A DNA stretch of 64,000 bases from Parasitella parasitica (GCA_025201805.1 MU619318.1:88529-152528), one strand, 5' to 3'. Shown: positions 1 to 12,600, numbered from the stretch's first letter. Notes: generated by a model from the letters alone, not told the origin. Numbers and translations: made by a program.

Positions 1-341
1 TCAAATTTTCGTAAATAACAAACATTTGGCCTTAACTTTTGCCGAATGCAGCGTAGAATCGACGTATATGATAAAATTTTTCGCTAAAAATGTAGCAAAG
101 ACAAGTGAACCATATCTTAGTAGTACAACTCAGATTAAGGATTTTTGTTCTTGCGTTTATAGTCGACATGTTAATAATAAATATATGAATAATAACTCGA
201 ATATGTTGGGGAAAAAAATTATTTATTCATATAATACAAGGGAAAAGAAATCAGAAGTTAAATATAATAAAATATCTGTATGCTAATATTTTCTGTAGGT
301 CTATCATGATGGGAATTGTCTATATAAAAACTACTGTTTTG
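1..341. other. Left-edge sequence downstream of ACH1
   Basis: AT-rich DNA 3' of ACH1. An 86-codon plus-strand frame here (26-286) has no protein-like features. No gene seen. Confidence 0.4.
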
Positions 342-2152
342 TTACCAAGAATCAAGCTTCATAGTTCCATTTTCCATCAAGTTGGTATGCATTTTAAAGA
401 CTTTATCGAGCATTTGGGGTTCATGGCCTCTACCGGCAGCAAGGCACTTCTTGGTGGCAACGTCAAAGTAGTCTTGGAGTTGAGGCTTGTATTCAGGGTG
501 AGTACACTTGTCAATGATGACCTGAGCGCGCTCACGAGGAGACAAACCACGGAGATCAGCCAAACCTTGTTCAGTGACAAAAATGTCAAGATCATGCTCA
601 GTTTGGTCGACATGAGAACACATGGGGACAACGCAAGAGACACCATTAGGATCCTTCTTGGAAGGGCGAGTAGAAGGAGAGTGCATAACACTCAGCTTGG
701 AGTTACGCAAGAAATCACCAGAGCCACCCAGGCCGTTCAGCATACCAGAACCACAAACCAAGGTAGAGTTAGCATGACCATACATGTCAAATTCAACAGG
801 CGTGTTCATGGCGATACATCCAAGACGGCGGATAATTTCAGGCGAGTTGGAGACTTGTTGGGATCTCAAGAGGAATCTGTCTTTATACTTCTCCCAGTTG
901 TCGTAAAAGTGATCAAAGCCTTCAGGGGAGAAACGAATAGAGGTAGCGCTGGCAAACTTGAGCTTTTCAGAATCAAAGAATTCTAAAAAGGTATCTTGCA
1001 ATACTTCAGTAAATCTAAATGTAGCTCAGATGAGTTTTTTTCCCGCGGTTACCGATGATTTCCCGTCGACTTACACTGTGACATTTTGGAATCTGGATTT
1101 TGCCAAACCGCCGATGACAGCATTAGCGATGTTACCAATACCGGACTGCAGAGGTAGCAGATTCTCAGGAAGGCGGCCATGCTTGACTTCTTGCTCAAAG
1201 AACTCAATGAGATGACCAGCGATAGCTTCGGATTTTGCATCGGCAGGCGAGTTACCACCAGTCTTGTCTGGGCGGTTACTTTCAACAACGGCAATGACCT
1301 TGTCAGTATCAATAGGGATGGCAGTCTAGTATGTAATGCATATACGTTAATAATTTGACATTTCGTTAACCTCTTACATCACTTACTGTTCCGATCCTAT
1401 CTTCAGTATTCATAATCAAATAGGGCTTGCGATTAGGAGGTTGAGTACACATGTTGATGTCGTGGAGCCCTTCGAAAGAGGGGATACGAGTATTGACTTC
1501 GATAATAATCTTGTCAGCCATCTGGATCAGCTCGGGTGTAGCACCAACGGAAGCACCGGGAACAATCCAGCCATCTTCAGTAATGGCAGTAGCTTCAACA
1601 ACAACAATATCAAGTTTGTTATTATCAGGCTTATCCTTGGTATAAAAGCCTGTAGGAACATATGAGTGATTTGTATTGATCCAAAGGTCTGTCAGATAAC
1701 TTACCATACACGAGATCTTGAGGAAACATGGACAAATGCTTATCAGCAAAACGAATACGGCCTTCATTGATACCCTTTTTGATGTTCTTGCCAACTTGAT
1801 GAGGATAACGACGATCGATCATATCGAGCTCTGCCCATCGATCTTCGCATTCAGCACCAGAAGAGGCACCGACAAAGAGATTGAATTTCATTTTACCTTG
1901 GAGGTTATTTTTTTCAACATGGTCAGCCAATGCAACGGGGATCATTTTGGGATAGCCAACACCAGTAAAACCAGACCAGCCAAGGTATCTAATTGCTCAC
2001 CCGTTAAGTGCGTTGGACACAGATATTTAGTAAAGCCTATACACTTACTGTCCACCTTTGAAGAACTTGAGAGTCTCTTCAGGCATCATGACCTTTTCCA
2101 AGAGAGCAGGGCGACGAACTCTAGACTTTAATGCAGCACTCACAGTAGCCAT
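342..2152 (-). CDS. ACH1: Acetyl-CoA hydrolase / CoA-transferase (Ach1)
   Basis: Five exons on the minus strand: 2152-2049, 1988-1705, 1649-1387, 1325-1075 and 1014-342. They join in frame to about 524 residues, close to fungal Ach1 length. Recognisable blocks include [20 protein letters not shown] at the start, [16 protein letters not shown], the active-site-region segment [16 protein letters not shown], and the C-terminal [18 protein letters not shown] and [17 protein letters not shown]. In fungi this mitochondrial enzyme transfers CoA between acetyl-CoA/succinyl-CoA and acetate/succinate and protects against acetate build-up. The start is the only ATG giving the conserved N-terminus; a TATA box lies 76 nt upstream. 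Family assignment is very firm; mitochondrial location comes from the family, not from a clear presequence here. Confidence 0.95.
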
Positions 2153-2227
2153 ATTGTGTAATTAAATTTAAGCGAAACAGCAAAAAAAAAAGAGAAGAAA
2201 TGAGGAAAATTTAATGTCCTGAGACCC

Positions 2228-2235
2228 TTTATATA
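2228..2235 (-). promoter_or_regulatory. TATA box of ACH1
   Basis: TATATAAA on the minus strand, 75 nt upstream of the ACH1 start codon and followed by GGG. Position and motif fit a core promoter; no transcript start is visible. Confidence 0.5.
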
Positions 2236-3925
2236 CATCAATGTCGGGACAATAAGCTTGGTGCAAAGCGGGTAAAGTAATAATCACTGTGTTTACTACA
2301 TGATCATAGGGCAAGGGTGGCAATAAGGTTTTACTCCAGTTGTTCCAAAAAATCTGGGGCTCTGCCTGCTTTATTTTTTTATCCATTCATGCTTTTTATC
2401 CAGCTTTGGGTAAATTTACGTAATATCGTGTCAGATTCACATATATCAACATGCTCCCTACCATCTAAGCACCTATGTCAGTTTTTATTAAAGAGAGCTT
2501 GTGCTTATCGTTTCACTTGTATATAGAACATTTCTTCTTTTTGCCAATCATTTCATGCAAATTACAGCTTTCTCGTATTTCTAAAACCGTTGGTTGGTGG
2601 TGAGATTGTTTAAATACCAGCAGGATGTGGGGTAAATTGTTATCGCTGCTGTAAAAACATAACGAATGGCTGAGACATATATTTAAGTCCTACAGATGGT
2701 TGGTTCTAATCGATTATATCATTGCAGTTTACCCGCGTAAAACATGGAAGAAACGATAGAAAGAAAAAAAACCATGAACAAACACAAATCATTCTACGTA
2801 GTAAAAACAAGTATACGGTATCAAAATGTTGTCGAATTCAGGGTCATCCGAAATCATGTGCATATCAACCAACGGCTAAATGATGAGGAATCGGACAATA
2901 TATGACATGTCATTTTGCAATTGATAGATTGGTTGCACCATTATAAAAACCTTGCAAAAAGGTAAAGCCGGTGTAACATTACACATTACAGATCTACTTT
3001 GGCTCCAAGAATAAAAAATGTGGGGAAATGACAAAGTTTTTACAAAGTAAATATAAATATATATATATATGGGTATTGACTCTTGATTTTACCATTATCT
3101 CGGGGCCTTTTAGTTAAGATTTTTATGTGCCTGAAATGTCATGATACTATCATCTTTTTGACATCTTGATAGATTCGCGGTAAAGTCGCACACGATGGTA
3201 TCTTAATAGACCACGGATGTAAGTTTCCAAATCAATAAATGCGGTTATATATGCATACATAATATGCAAATATCTGTATTAGTATCTTTTAAAGATACAT
3301 ATTCGTTTTTTAATATAGGGGTTCGATCCTGTATCCTACAACCACTCCATCTTGATTATTGTATAGCGAATATTGGAATAACGATACGAAATTAATAGCG
3401 ATCGAATGGATTGAGCAATGTAAGGACATTACAAATACTTGAATACTACAAGCCCTGTATTGATCGACTACAGCACAGGCACCATTAAATTTGAAAGTTT
3501 GATTGGTAGTATGTAATGATATTACCCAGATGATGGCTTATTCTTTACAATATTGTATTCTTTCCGAGCATCAAAAAGTATTAATAACAAACAAGACTGC
3601 AGAATTTATTCAGAGGGACATATTCACGACATAAAAACGAGAGTATTTTGGGGTCATAAGTGTGGCTGTTCATATCGTTTATCATGTCAATCGTTACGGT
3701 GTAAGCATATGTAGAAAGGACGGTCATAGAAACTCATAAGTGGCTTTAGTGGATTGTACGGTATTTGGTATAACATTAGATATCGTCGACTGATTTTATT
3801 CATAAGTAGCATAGTATTCTTCGGAATGAACCAAGGATGTATGTTTTTAGATCAGTAGATATGGCTCTATTTGTATGATGTATGATATATGCAGCTTTTT
3901 GTATTAATTTTTTTTTACATGTATG
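2236..3925. other. Gene-free stretch between ACH1 and the permease
   Basis: About 1.7 kb with no ORF I can support. It holds an (AT)n run near 3055-3070 and diverged short repeats. The word TCATAAGT occurs at 3654, 3734 and 3800. A roughly 75-bp stretch near 3209-3282 resembles one near 3827-3905. It would contain the upstream control region of ACH1 and the 3' end of the permease gene. Confidence 0.4.
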
Positions 3926-5958
3926 TTAGATTTTCATTGCTGGGATTCTATCTGGCACTCCATCTGGCATCCAGTCGTCACTATCATTCTCTGATAGCAA
4001 GACTACTCTACGTGTTTCTTGTATCACCTGTCCGTCTTCTTCCCGGATAACAACAGTATCAATGTTACGCACTGGACCTGTAAACCATTTACGGCCCGAA
4101 ATAGCGTATACCAAAGATGCAATGCCAATCACAAATACAAATGGAATAATAGCAAAGTTCATGTTGGAGGGATTAACGGGCCATTGCTATTCATAAATCG
4201 AGTAAGTGCATGTACAAGGTACAGTAAAAAAAGTGGTAACTTACAGTAGGTAAAATGAACAAGACAGAAGTAAATGCAATCCAGGTACTCGCAATAATAC
4301 CACATGGGATGGAAAATACACCCAAATGAAAGGGTCCCTTCTGAAATCGCTTTCTTGCCATTGTAATTCGTAACCATATGGGTATAAGATAAGATATGCT
4401 TGCTGCAATGGTATTGATGGATACGATGGTTTCGAATGCAACTTCACTGAAAAGATAAGGGATACCTAAGATGGCAGCGAAAGCAATGTTGAACCATACA
4501 GCGTTGGAGGGCACCTTGGATTTGGACAATTTTGATAACCAATTTGAGCATGGCATTGCGCCATCACGCGCAAAAGCATACGTTTGGCGAGAAGAACCAA
4601 CAATGACAGCAGCACCTCTACATAGTATCAGTGATTCTGTTCTCCCCCTTTTTTTTTGATTTTATAGAAATAGACCAACTTACGCAAAATACATGGCTAC
4701 GAGGATGATGACTAAAAACCACATTGTCCAGCCAACACCAACACCATCGAGGAATACCTGTGTTATAGCCATATTATTGGTTGAATGAACAATCTGTCTA
4801 TCAAAGTCTTGAATCATGAATGCGCAGACAATCATGAGAACCGTGCCAGCAACGGCCGATGTTCCAATTGCCATAACAATTCCCATAGGAGATCCTTTCT
4901 GAGCAGATCTGGTCTCTTCACTGACATGAGCAGCCGAATCATAGCCATTTAATGTAAACTGTGCTTGCAGCAGTCCAATCAGCCAAGCATAGCCATCGCT
5001 TTTGAACCCTGAGCCATTGTACACCTGCCCCAATGCAAAAGAAGCAGATGGTTTACTAGGCGTCAGCAACAAACCGACAACAATAATGAATAATATGCCC
5101 ATCATATGCCACCAGACAGACAAATTGTTAATCATGCCAGTGTATTTTACGGGCAATGTGTTCATCCAGCCATGAATGAGCAAAATAGCAATGTACACAC
5201 CGTAATCAATAGCTGGCGTTGTGACAAAATCTGGATGTGTAACGGAAATGGCAGATGTCAAAAACCCAGCCATGCCTAAATCACCAGCACAAATAGCAAC
5301 TGTTGTGTACAAAGCTTATTTAGTAATTATGCCCAACTGTTAATTGAATTCATGCATACCTGCTAGACTAAGCCAATTGAAATACCCTGCGTAATTTGGG
5401 ATTAATATTTAATAAAATACTGCATCTAGTTATTTCATTTACCAACTATCCAGCACATGAAAGGGACCCATTCTGAATCAGATAATTGTGCTGTCCAAAA
5501 ATACAGACCTCCTGTAGTTGGAAAAGCGCTACAAACTAGAGTCGAATATTAGCCCATCGTCGTCATTAGAAGAATTCGAATATGCTTTTACTTTCTGCCA
5601 AACTGAATCCAACCGATAATGTGAGTAGAGCTACGACTAGATATCCCCAAATAGAAGCAGAAGTACCGCCGGTCAATAGCGTTGTTCCCCACATCTGACA
5701 AATAAATTAGCATAAAAGTATACGGCAAGTATAGATCAAACAACTTACAGGCAGTAATCCGCTCAAGACTGAACAGCATCCGAAAGAAATTGCGAAATTT
5801 GAGAACGTCGAAAGTTGACGATTTAAGCTTTGCTTATATCCAAGTTTGGCGAGCAATAGCTCATCCTGCGCCGCTGCTAGTTCCCTCTTTTTCTCTCTCT
5901 CATTTATTCTCTCTCGGCCAAATATTAATGCGCGATCAGGAACCTTGATCCAACCCAT
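3926..5958 (-). CDS. APC-family amino acid / GABA permease
   Basis: Seven exons, 5958-5749, 5694-5592, 5535-5443, 5387-5361, 5314-4684, 4617-4245 and 4186-3926, giving about 495 residues. The protein begins MGWIKVPDRALIFG and has many hydrophobic segments. Family landmarks are SGLLPMWG, the substrate-region block FPTTGGLYFWTAQLSD, SEWVPFMCWIVGYFNWLSLAG, NGYDSAAHVSEETRSAQKG and GSSRQTYAFARDGAMP, an order typical of the fungal Uga4/choline/GABA permease subfamily. It should be a plasma-membrane or vacuolar proton-coupled importer of GABA or related amines; the substrate cannot be read from sequence. The 27-nt fourth exon is very short. The start follows a 46-nt homopolymer in the leader. An alternative upstream ATG reading through the poly-Phe tract is implausible. 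Confidence 0.9.
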
Positions 5959-5971
5959 GGCGTGTAGAACG

Positions 5972-6017
<46 letters not shown>
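5972..6017. repeat. 46-nt poly(A) tract (poly-T on the permease strand)
   Basis: Uninterrupted A run on the plus strand, followed by a GA-rich run to about 6046. On the permease strand it is a T46 run ending about 13 nt before the start codon, so it lies in the leader or core promoter. Length may be affected by sequencing. Confidence 0.9.
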
Positions 6018-6019
<2 letters not shown>

Positions 6020-6374
6020 AAGAAAAAAAATGAGAGAGAGAGAGAGAAAACGAGGAGGTATATTGTATTTATACATTTATGATTGATTTGGGTAGTAGGG
6101 GTCACAAGAGCTGTTTTGCAGAAGTCTGTATGATAATATAGAAACATGTACCCCTTAAAATTTAATGCTCAAAATACAGTGTCTATCTAGGGTACGCAAT
6201 TTGATGATATTTTTCTAAAGGGATCAGCGTCTCCCTACGCAGTCTTTAAAATTAAGATAAGGCTCCTTTAAATTTGATTACACAGATGTGATTTGGGCTC
6301 GTTTCAACTCAACATCAACATCAAGAAACAACAAACAATCAATTTCGTCGTATATTTAATGCATAATACTCTAT

Positions 6375-7880
6375 TTATTCCTGTAATACCATATTCAACA
6401 CTTGCTCAATGCCCACGTCCGCAGGCCTGATCTCTTTCATTGCCTTTTTGACCTCATCGCTGGTGGCACGAGTTTTTTCTGCTGTTGACATGAGCTGTTT
6501 ATGGCGCAAGTGGTATGAAAGTCGAACCAAATCAACTGCTTTCTTGAAGGTACGACGGGCGTTGAAGTTACGGCAAACATTAGGCAGCAAATCTTGTTGT
6601 TCGGTCTGTCGTTTGATTTCAGCATCTGAGCTTAACCACGGATGAGATAACGCTTGATGAGCAGTGATCCGTTGCGCAGGATTGATGGTTAGACAGCATT
6701 GAATAAAGTACTTGGCTATACAATTGTATAAAAGTTAGAATATAAATCATGATCCCCGTAGATCGGCTACCTTTATCGCTAATCTCTGACCAATACTCTT
6801 CATGGAATTCGTATTCAGCCCTTGTAATGGCATTCATCTCTTCTATACTATTTTCGCCTTCAAAGGGTGTATAGCCGCATAATAAAAAGTATGTAATCAC
6901 GCCAACTGCCCACATGTCACTTGAATTTAGCGTCAGTTCTACATTATTTTAGTAAATGTATCATAAGACTTACACTGGTTTACCATGACCTGTTCTTTTG
7001 AAGATTTCAGGGGCCATATAGCCTGGAGTACCACATGTTGTTCTTAACACGTCAAACTTTTCACTATCGATAATTCTGGATAACCCGAAATCCGCTATCA
7101 ACAAGTCAGAGTCTTCATCGGCTGTACGAAAAAGGAGATTTTCAGGCTAAAAGTTGTGTACAGGTTAAAAAGAAAAGAGCTATTTTCCCTATATTTCTTT
7201 GAATAGCTAACCTTCAAATCTAGACAAAAGCAAGGATATCAGTAAGGTGATGTATTTATTTATTATGGTCATGGACAGTTCATTACCTCTGTGAACTACG
7301 CCATTATCATGGAGATATGCAACAGCATCACAGACTGTTCTGATGATATTTGCAGCATCCTGCTCTGTATAACTTCCCTTTTGACAGATACGATCAAATA
7401 ACTCGCCACCCAACGCTAAATCAGTTACCAAATACACTATTAAAAAGTCAACATAACACACTGGGATTTTGCTTGATAATAGCTCACAATTATTCAAAGT
7501 TTCAAAATAATCAACTAGAGTCAAGATATTTTTATGTCCTTCAGATATTTTGCAAAGGATACGTATCTCGTTACGTATCATGTGTTCACGACCCTCCATG
7601 AGTTTTTTACTAATGACTTTAACAGCATAGAACTTTTTCGTATCAACCTTAAGGGTTTGGAAGTTTGAGATTAAATCGTCTGTTCTGTCTATTGTGCTAT
7701 CCACAAAATAAGACTTACATGCATAGCCTCTTTGTAGAAATTTTATTATTTAGACAATAATGCATTATAATTTTATGTTTATATGTTACCCTTGACAGTT
7801 GCATAAGTACCATTACCAAGCACTTTTCCAGTTTTGTATTTGCAGGGTATAGTTGCAGATTGTTTTCTTACTGTTGTCAT
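6375..7880 (-). CDS. Ca2+/calmodulin-dependent protein kinase, CaMKI-like
   Basis: Eight coding exons: 7880-7790, 7729-7719 (11 nt), 7647-7488, 7436-7287, 7219-7212 (8 nt), 7146-6974, 6919-6771 and 6715-6375, about 360 residues. The kinase domain runs from residue about 17: glycine loop GKVLGNGTYATVK, lysine in FYAVKVISKK, hinge NLYLVTDLALGGELFDR, catalytic loop HRDLKPENLLF, DFGLSRI, activation segment TTCGTPGYMAPE and DMWAVGVITYFLLCGYTPFEG. A basic amphipathic stretch after the domain (FNARRTFKKAVDLVRLSYHL) matches the autoinhibitory/calmodulin-binding region of CaMKI/Cmk1-type kinases. It should act as a cytosolic calcium-response Ser/Thr kinase. Two microexons are needed to restore the conserved sequence, one of which encodes the DLK of the catalytic loop. 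The exon-7 acceptor is AAG. Confidence 0.93.
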
Positions 7881-9445
7881 AAAACTGGTGTTAGCTATAG
7901 AAAAGTAGCTCAATTAAAATCTACAACTTGTAAATCCTAAACATTCACTGAAATGTAAAACAAAGTTCCTTGTTTCAAATGATGTAGTATTTATACATGT
8001 ATCAAAAGACATTGATTGTTACAAAAATAATATGACAATAAGCTTGAGAGAGGTATTTTGTTATTGCTGTAGAATAACATCAGATAAAGGTTCATTAGCT
8101 TTTTTTTTTGTTATTTTCTCATGAAAGCTAACACCAATATTTCAGAGAATTTCGAAGATTTAAAACTTGGTTTCGACAATGAAACATCTGTGTGAGGCTA
8201 ATGTTATGGCTTAATTTTGTTTGCACTGTTATTTTGATTTTGAGGGTAGTCATTTTCTCTTCAATTTCTGTATTTTTTGCACTTGATATCGTAACTTACC
8301 TGCTTCTTTTAATGGGGGGGGTGTTTTTTTTGTCTCTTAAACAATTATTTTAACCATTAACTGACAAGCTGGATTACACATTAATGATATTTTCATGTGT
8401 AGCTCTATAAGTGTTGTGATTACAGCCATATCATAAGGCACAGCAAGCAATTTCCCCTAAACGTTCGATGGGTACAATGAGTATTTCTTATTCTGTGCTA
8501 AAACCCTTCAATTATTGGGCAATTGTAAACTTGATCTTTGTAGGCTGTTAACTACGTAAAAGATCTACACTTTATATGGCCCTGTTTGTTTACGTTGGTT
8601 ATTGATACTTTCATATTTTTCGTACGTTTAAATCTTTAGGCAGGAACATTTGCCCTTTAAATAAGATTATTACAATTTGAACCATCCAAAAAAATCTTTT
8701 CATTACTTGGTAGTAAAAAGTGTTATAATCGCTTGAGACAGCTATCCTCTTGTCTAGCGTATGCTTTATCAAGAACGAGTATCTCAGAGCCATATTTCAT
8801 TCGAGTCAATCTGCAAATAGAGATGCCTGAAATTGAAGAATGCATAAATGCTAAAGAAGTGAGAAACAAGCCAATTTTCAAATGCAAGTTGGTTGAGGCC
8901 AGTCAAACAATTCCCATGCTTTCAATAAAACACAATGGCCCTGGTAGCACTTGCCGATCAATACACAACATACCTACAGGGAGAAAAGTGACGGTAATGA
9001 ATTTCGCGAGAGACATACACAAGTGGATGCACCACAGTGTTTAAAAGTAGGAATAGTTTGCCCTTAATCGAAACTTTATAAATCCAAGTGCATGTTTCCC
9101 TTTTTATTCTCTTGATGCATCAAGTCATCCATACATCTTCCGAAAAGGTTGCTCTAACAGCGATATAAGGCAGCAGCCGAATGAGAATATTGTTATACGC
9201 AAAAAGAACTATGGTGCGCTTGGGAGTGCCTCAGACGGAAGCCTTATCCTACAACCTGCATAGGTACAATATCTTGATCACTTGCTTAATGCTATACACG
9301 ACTTTGCACACCACAAAAGGGTATAAATTTACAATCACATGGCACATCATTTCGACTAAACTGATGACTAGTGCTTTTTTCTTGTGTTTCTTTGAGCGCG
9401 AGCCATCCTATTCATTACTAAAAAAGAAGATTTACTACTACCAAA
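7881..9445. other. Divergent intergenic region between CaMK and eIF4G
   Basis: Roughly 1.6 kb separating divergently transcribed genes, so it should hold both promoters. There are T-rich runs and a G8 run near 8314-8321. A 74-codon open frame from 8823 to 9044 (plus strand) has an ATG but resembles nothing I recognise and has no supporting context. I do not call it a gene. Confidence 0.4.
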
Positions 9446-9667
9446 ATGGCGCCTGGAATAGCATTGGATGAAATCTGGTGGTTCAAGCAAACAGTGTATC
9501 ACATGGGCGGCTGTCCAATTGAGGGTTGGAAAATGCTGCTTACACTCTACTACTCTTTGTTTCCATCCCCGGGTTTGTCCTTGATTGTTGGATATAGAAC
9601 AGTTTTTATTTTCTTGCTTTTTTCCCTTTCTTTTTCTCGTTTCTACTCGGAATTTATATATGAATAG
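9446..9667 (+). other. Upstream ORF overlapping the eIF4G start
   Basis: A 73-codon ORF with a good fungal start context (accaaaATGGCG) ends with TAG at 9665-9667. It overlaps the eIF4G ATG at 9660 in a different frame. If the eIF4G mRNA begins upstream of 9446, this would be an overlapping uORF. Its second half is rich in Phe/Leu/Ser, as expected from pyrimidine-rich leader DNA, so it may be untranslated or partly intronic. Confidence 0.35.
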
Positions 9668-12600
9668 ATCTTCACATAGTACCGAGCAAAGGGCGAACAA
9701 GGTACCCAACTATGCTCAAGCTGCCGCAAAGTCACAGCAGCAACCACAACCACAACAAACGCGAGGCCATCAACCGCAGCAATCAGCTCCAAACGAGCTG
9801 AGACAAGCGCCTTATTCCAAGAATTTAGGTCCAACATACAGAAACACCACTAGTGGTGGTAGCAATTTACAGCAATCTTATCATGGACACCCGAACTCGT
9901 AAGCATTTGTTCTGCGCCTGTTGGGTCGGTGCAAGTATTAATTTGTTGATAAATAGGTCCAATAGCAACAAAAAGGACAACCCATATGGCAACAGAAAAG
10001 AAGCCCCTGTACAGTTGCCAATGGCACCACCTACAGACTCTGGTGAGTTATTTCCATTCACAAGCCCAATACATGATATTGATGTCGCTTGATAGCTCCT
10101 ATTCAATTTGGATCTATTAATCAACCTGCGAGTGCACCACTACCGCCAACAGCAGCGTCAACACAGCAAATATCCATAATAAAAACACCAGTAGATGCTC
10201 CAGCCGCTAGCACGCCAGCCGTGAATGATGTAAATGTAAGTGTATTTCATTGTGGAAGTGGTTTGGGGGCTCATTCTTCATGTCATAACAGCACCGTCCT
10301 CTCCCTAACAACAGCCACCAGACAAGGCAATCGCCTCAGCAGCAGCAAAAAGAGATACCCAGATCACCTCGTAACACCAGCGATGGTAGATTATTTACTC
10401 AACCTTACGCGCCTCGTCGAGATTTCAACCAAGGAGATCAGTATAGCAACAACCGTTATAATAACAATAACAGCTACAGAAATAATGGATATAGACCTCC
10501 TCCACCCCAATATTTACCCAATTCGCCCTACCATCACCAGCATCAGCATCATTATCATCAAGTAAATTACTCCCCTCAGCAACAGAACTGTCCTCCCTCT
10601 CCAATGAGTCACCAAGCCTCGCCAAACATGAGTACATACAACGCAAAGAAAAACAACAGCAACACATCTCCTCAGCAAAGCTTTCAAACAGCTAATCCGA
10701 GCTGGTCTTCTGTAAGCTTCAGTTGGGTAATTCTTTTAGAAAACCACTAACCGTGTGTAATTAGTTTTATCCTCACTACCCTGTAGCTGTTTCATCTTAC
10801 AATATGCCTGCCGCAACTCGTCCACCCATCATTACGCCTAATTCTCGCAAACCAATCGCCATCATTGATCCCAACACAGGCGCCGCGCTCAACACCAGCC
10901 CAATGTCTCTAACCTCATCGCCATCAAACCCGCCACCTAAAGAAGAAAAGCATTTGGATTTCGTGAAGCCGCCGCATGTTTCCAAGGCTGTTGTGATAGT
11001 TGATCCTGCTATCCGCGATCGAGAACTGCGTGAAAAACGGGAACGTGAAGAAGCTGAGGAGGAGGCTCTGCGAAAAGCCGAGGAAGAAAAGAAAGAGGCC
11101 GAAAGAAAAGCAATCGAGGACAAGGAGCGGGCGGAAAAGGAAAGATTAGAAACAGAACGCATGGAAAACGAGCTCAAGGAGTTGGAACGTAAAAAGGAAG
11201 CTGATCGTTTGGAAGCAGAACGTTTGGAAAATGAGCGAAAGGAGGCAGCGCGTAAGGAGGCGGAACGAGTACGCCTAGCTGAGGAAGCGTCTGCCATTGC
11301 TGCTGCTGTTTTAGATAAACAGAAACAGCAAGATGAATTGCGTCGTAGGGCTGAAGAAGAGAAGGAATCGAAGCGCGTCATCAGTGAGTTAGAGGCTGAA
11401 AGGAAGAGACAAGAAGAAGTTTCTGCTCAAAAGGTTGGACGTGTGCCTTCCAGATTGGAAATTCCTTCAAATCCCTTGACACAATCACCTGTCTCGTCTC
11501 CTGCTGATTTGAAAGATCAACAACATGTGCCTGTCAAGGTCATTGAAGACTTTAGCGCAATACAATATCCTGCTGGTATCAATCCCCCCGGAGCTCAAGA
11601 TGGTAAAAAACACTCTTATAGCATCGACTTCTTGCTTCAGTTCCAGCAACTCTGTTTGGACACAAACGAAGATTTATCTGCCATCAACTTTAAAGAAATG
11701 GAAAGCAGTTCTCGCTCAGGTTCAGTGCACCACTCATCTGACCGAGGAAGAGGAGGCCCTCGTACACCGGGCGCTTCTCATATGACAAGCGACAACATAT
11801 TCAAAATGAACTCTCGCGACGGACGTATGGAAATGGGTAAATTCAACATGGGCCGTCCATTGACAAACCGCAACAACAGCTCCCATATCGAACGCCAAGG
11901 ATCACACGGCGGAAGTCGTGGAGGTAGCACGATGCGTGGTGGAAGAGGTGGAGGAAGTGGCATGAAGATCATACGCAACCCAGCTATTCTCAATCCGCAA
12001 GGAGCGCCTACCATTCCTATGGAACAAGTGGTACCTCTTGAAAAAAGTGAAAACAGATGGGTTCCTACCGCCGGTCCACAGCTGGCACAACCTACGGCTG
12101 AAGGCGAGCTTATGTCTCAAGAATACATTACCCGTAAAGTGAATGCTTTGCTGAACAAGATCACGCTGGAAAAGTTCGATTCCATCTCTGCACAGATTTT
12201 TGAATATGCTCGTCAATCGATAAAAGAAAACGACGGCAGGTCTCTTCGCACAGTGATGAGTCTGACGTTTGAAAAAGCCTGTGACGAGCCTGCTTTCGCC
12301 AGTATGTGGGCTAAACTTTGTCGATCAATGTACGATGCCATGACAGACGATATCAAGGATACCAATATTGTGGTTGACCAAAAGCCATCTTCCGGCGCCT
12401 CTTTGTTTAGAAAATATCTTTTCAATCGTTGTCAAGTAGAATTTGAAAAGGGCTGGAAAGTTAATTTGCCTGAGGTAGACGAAGTAGACGGTTTGATGAC
12501 TGACGAGTACTATGAAGCAGCAAAGGCCAAGCGACAGGGTTTGGGTCTGATTCAATTTATCGGTGAAATGTACAAGCTGGATATGTTGTCTACAAAGATC

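Noticed and set aside
306-986. Long plus-strand open frame of 226 codons
   Set aside because: It is the antisense shadow of the ACH1 3' exon; composition and lack of homology mark it as non-coding.
3300-3350. GGTTCGATCC resembling a tRNA T-loop
   Set aside because: The flanking bases do not pair into a T stem, and no D or anticodon arm can be folded upstream.
5707-6147. Permease N-terminus extended through poly-Phe
   Set aside because: The extension is produced by translating the T46 homopolymer; the ATG after it gives a normal permease start.
8823-9044. 74-codon ORF starting MPEIEECINAKEV
   Set aside because: No family resemblance, no TATA or splice context, and it lies in the divergent promoter region of eIF4G and CaMK.
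10797-11381. Ser/Arg-rich minus-strand open frame opposite eIF4G
   Set aside because: It mirrors the Glu/Lys-rich coiled-coil codons of eIF4G on the other strand and has no independent support.
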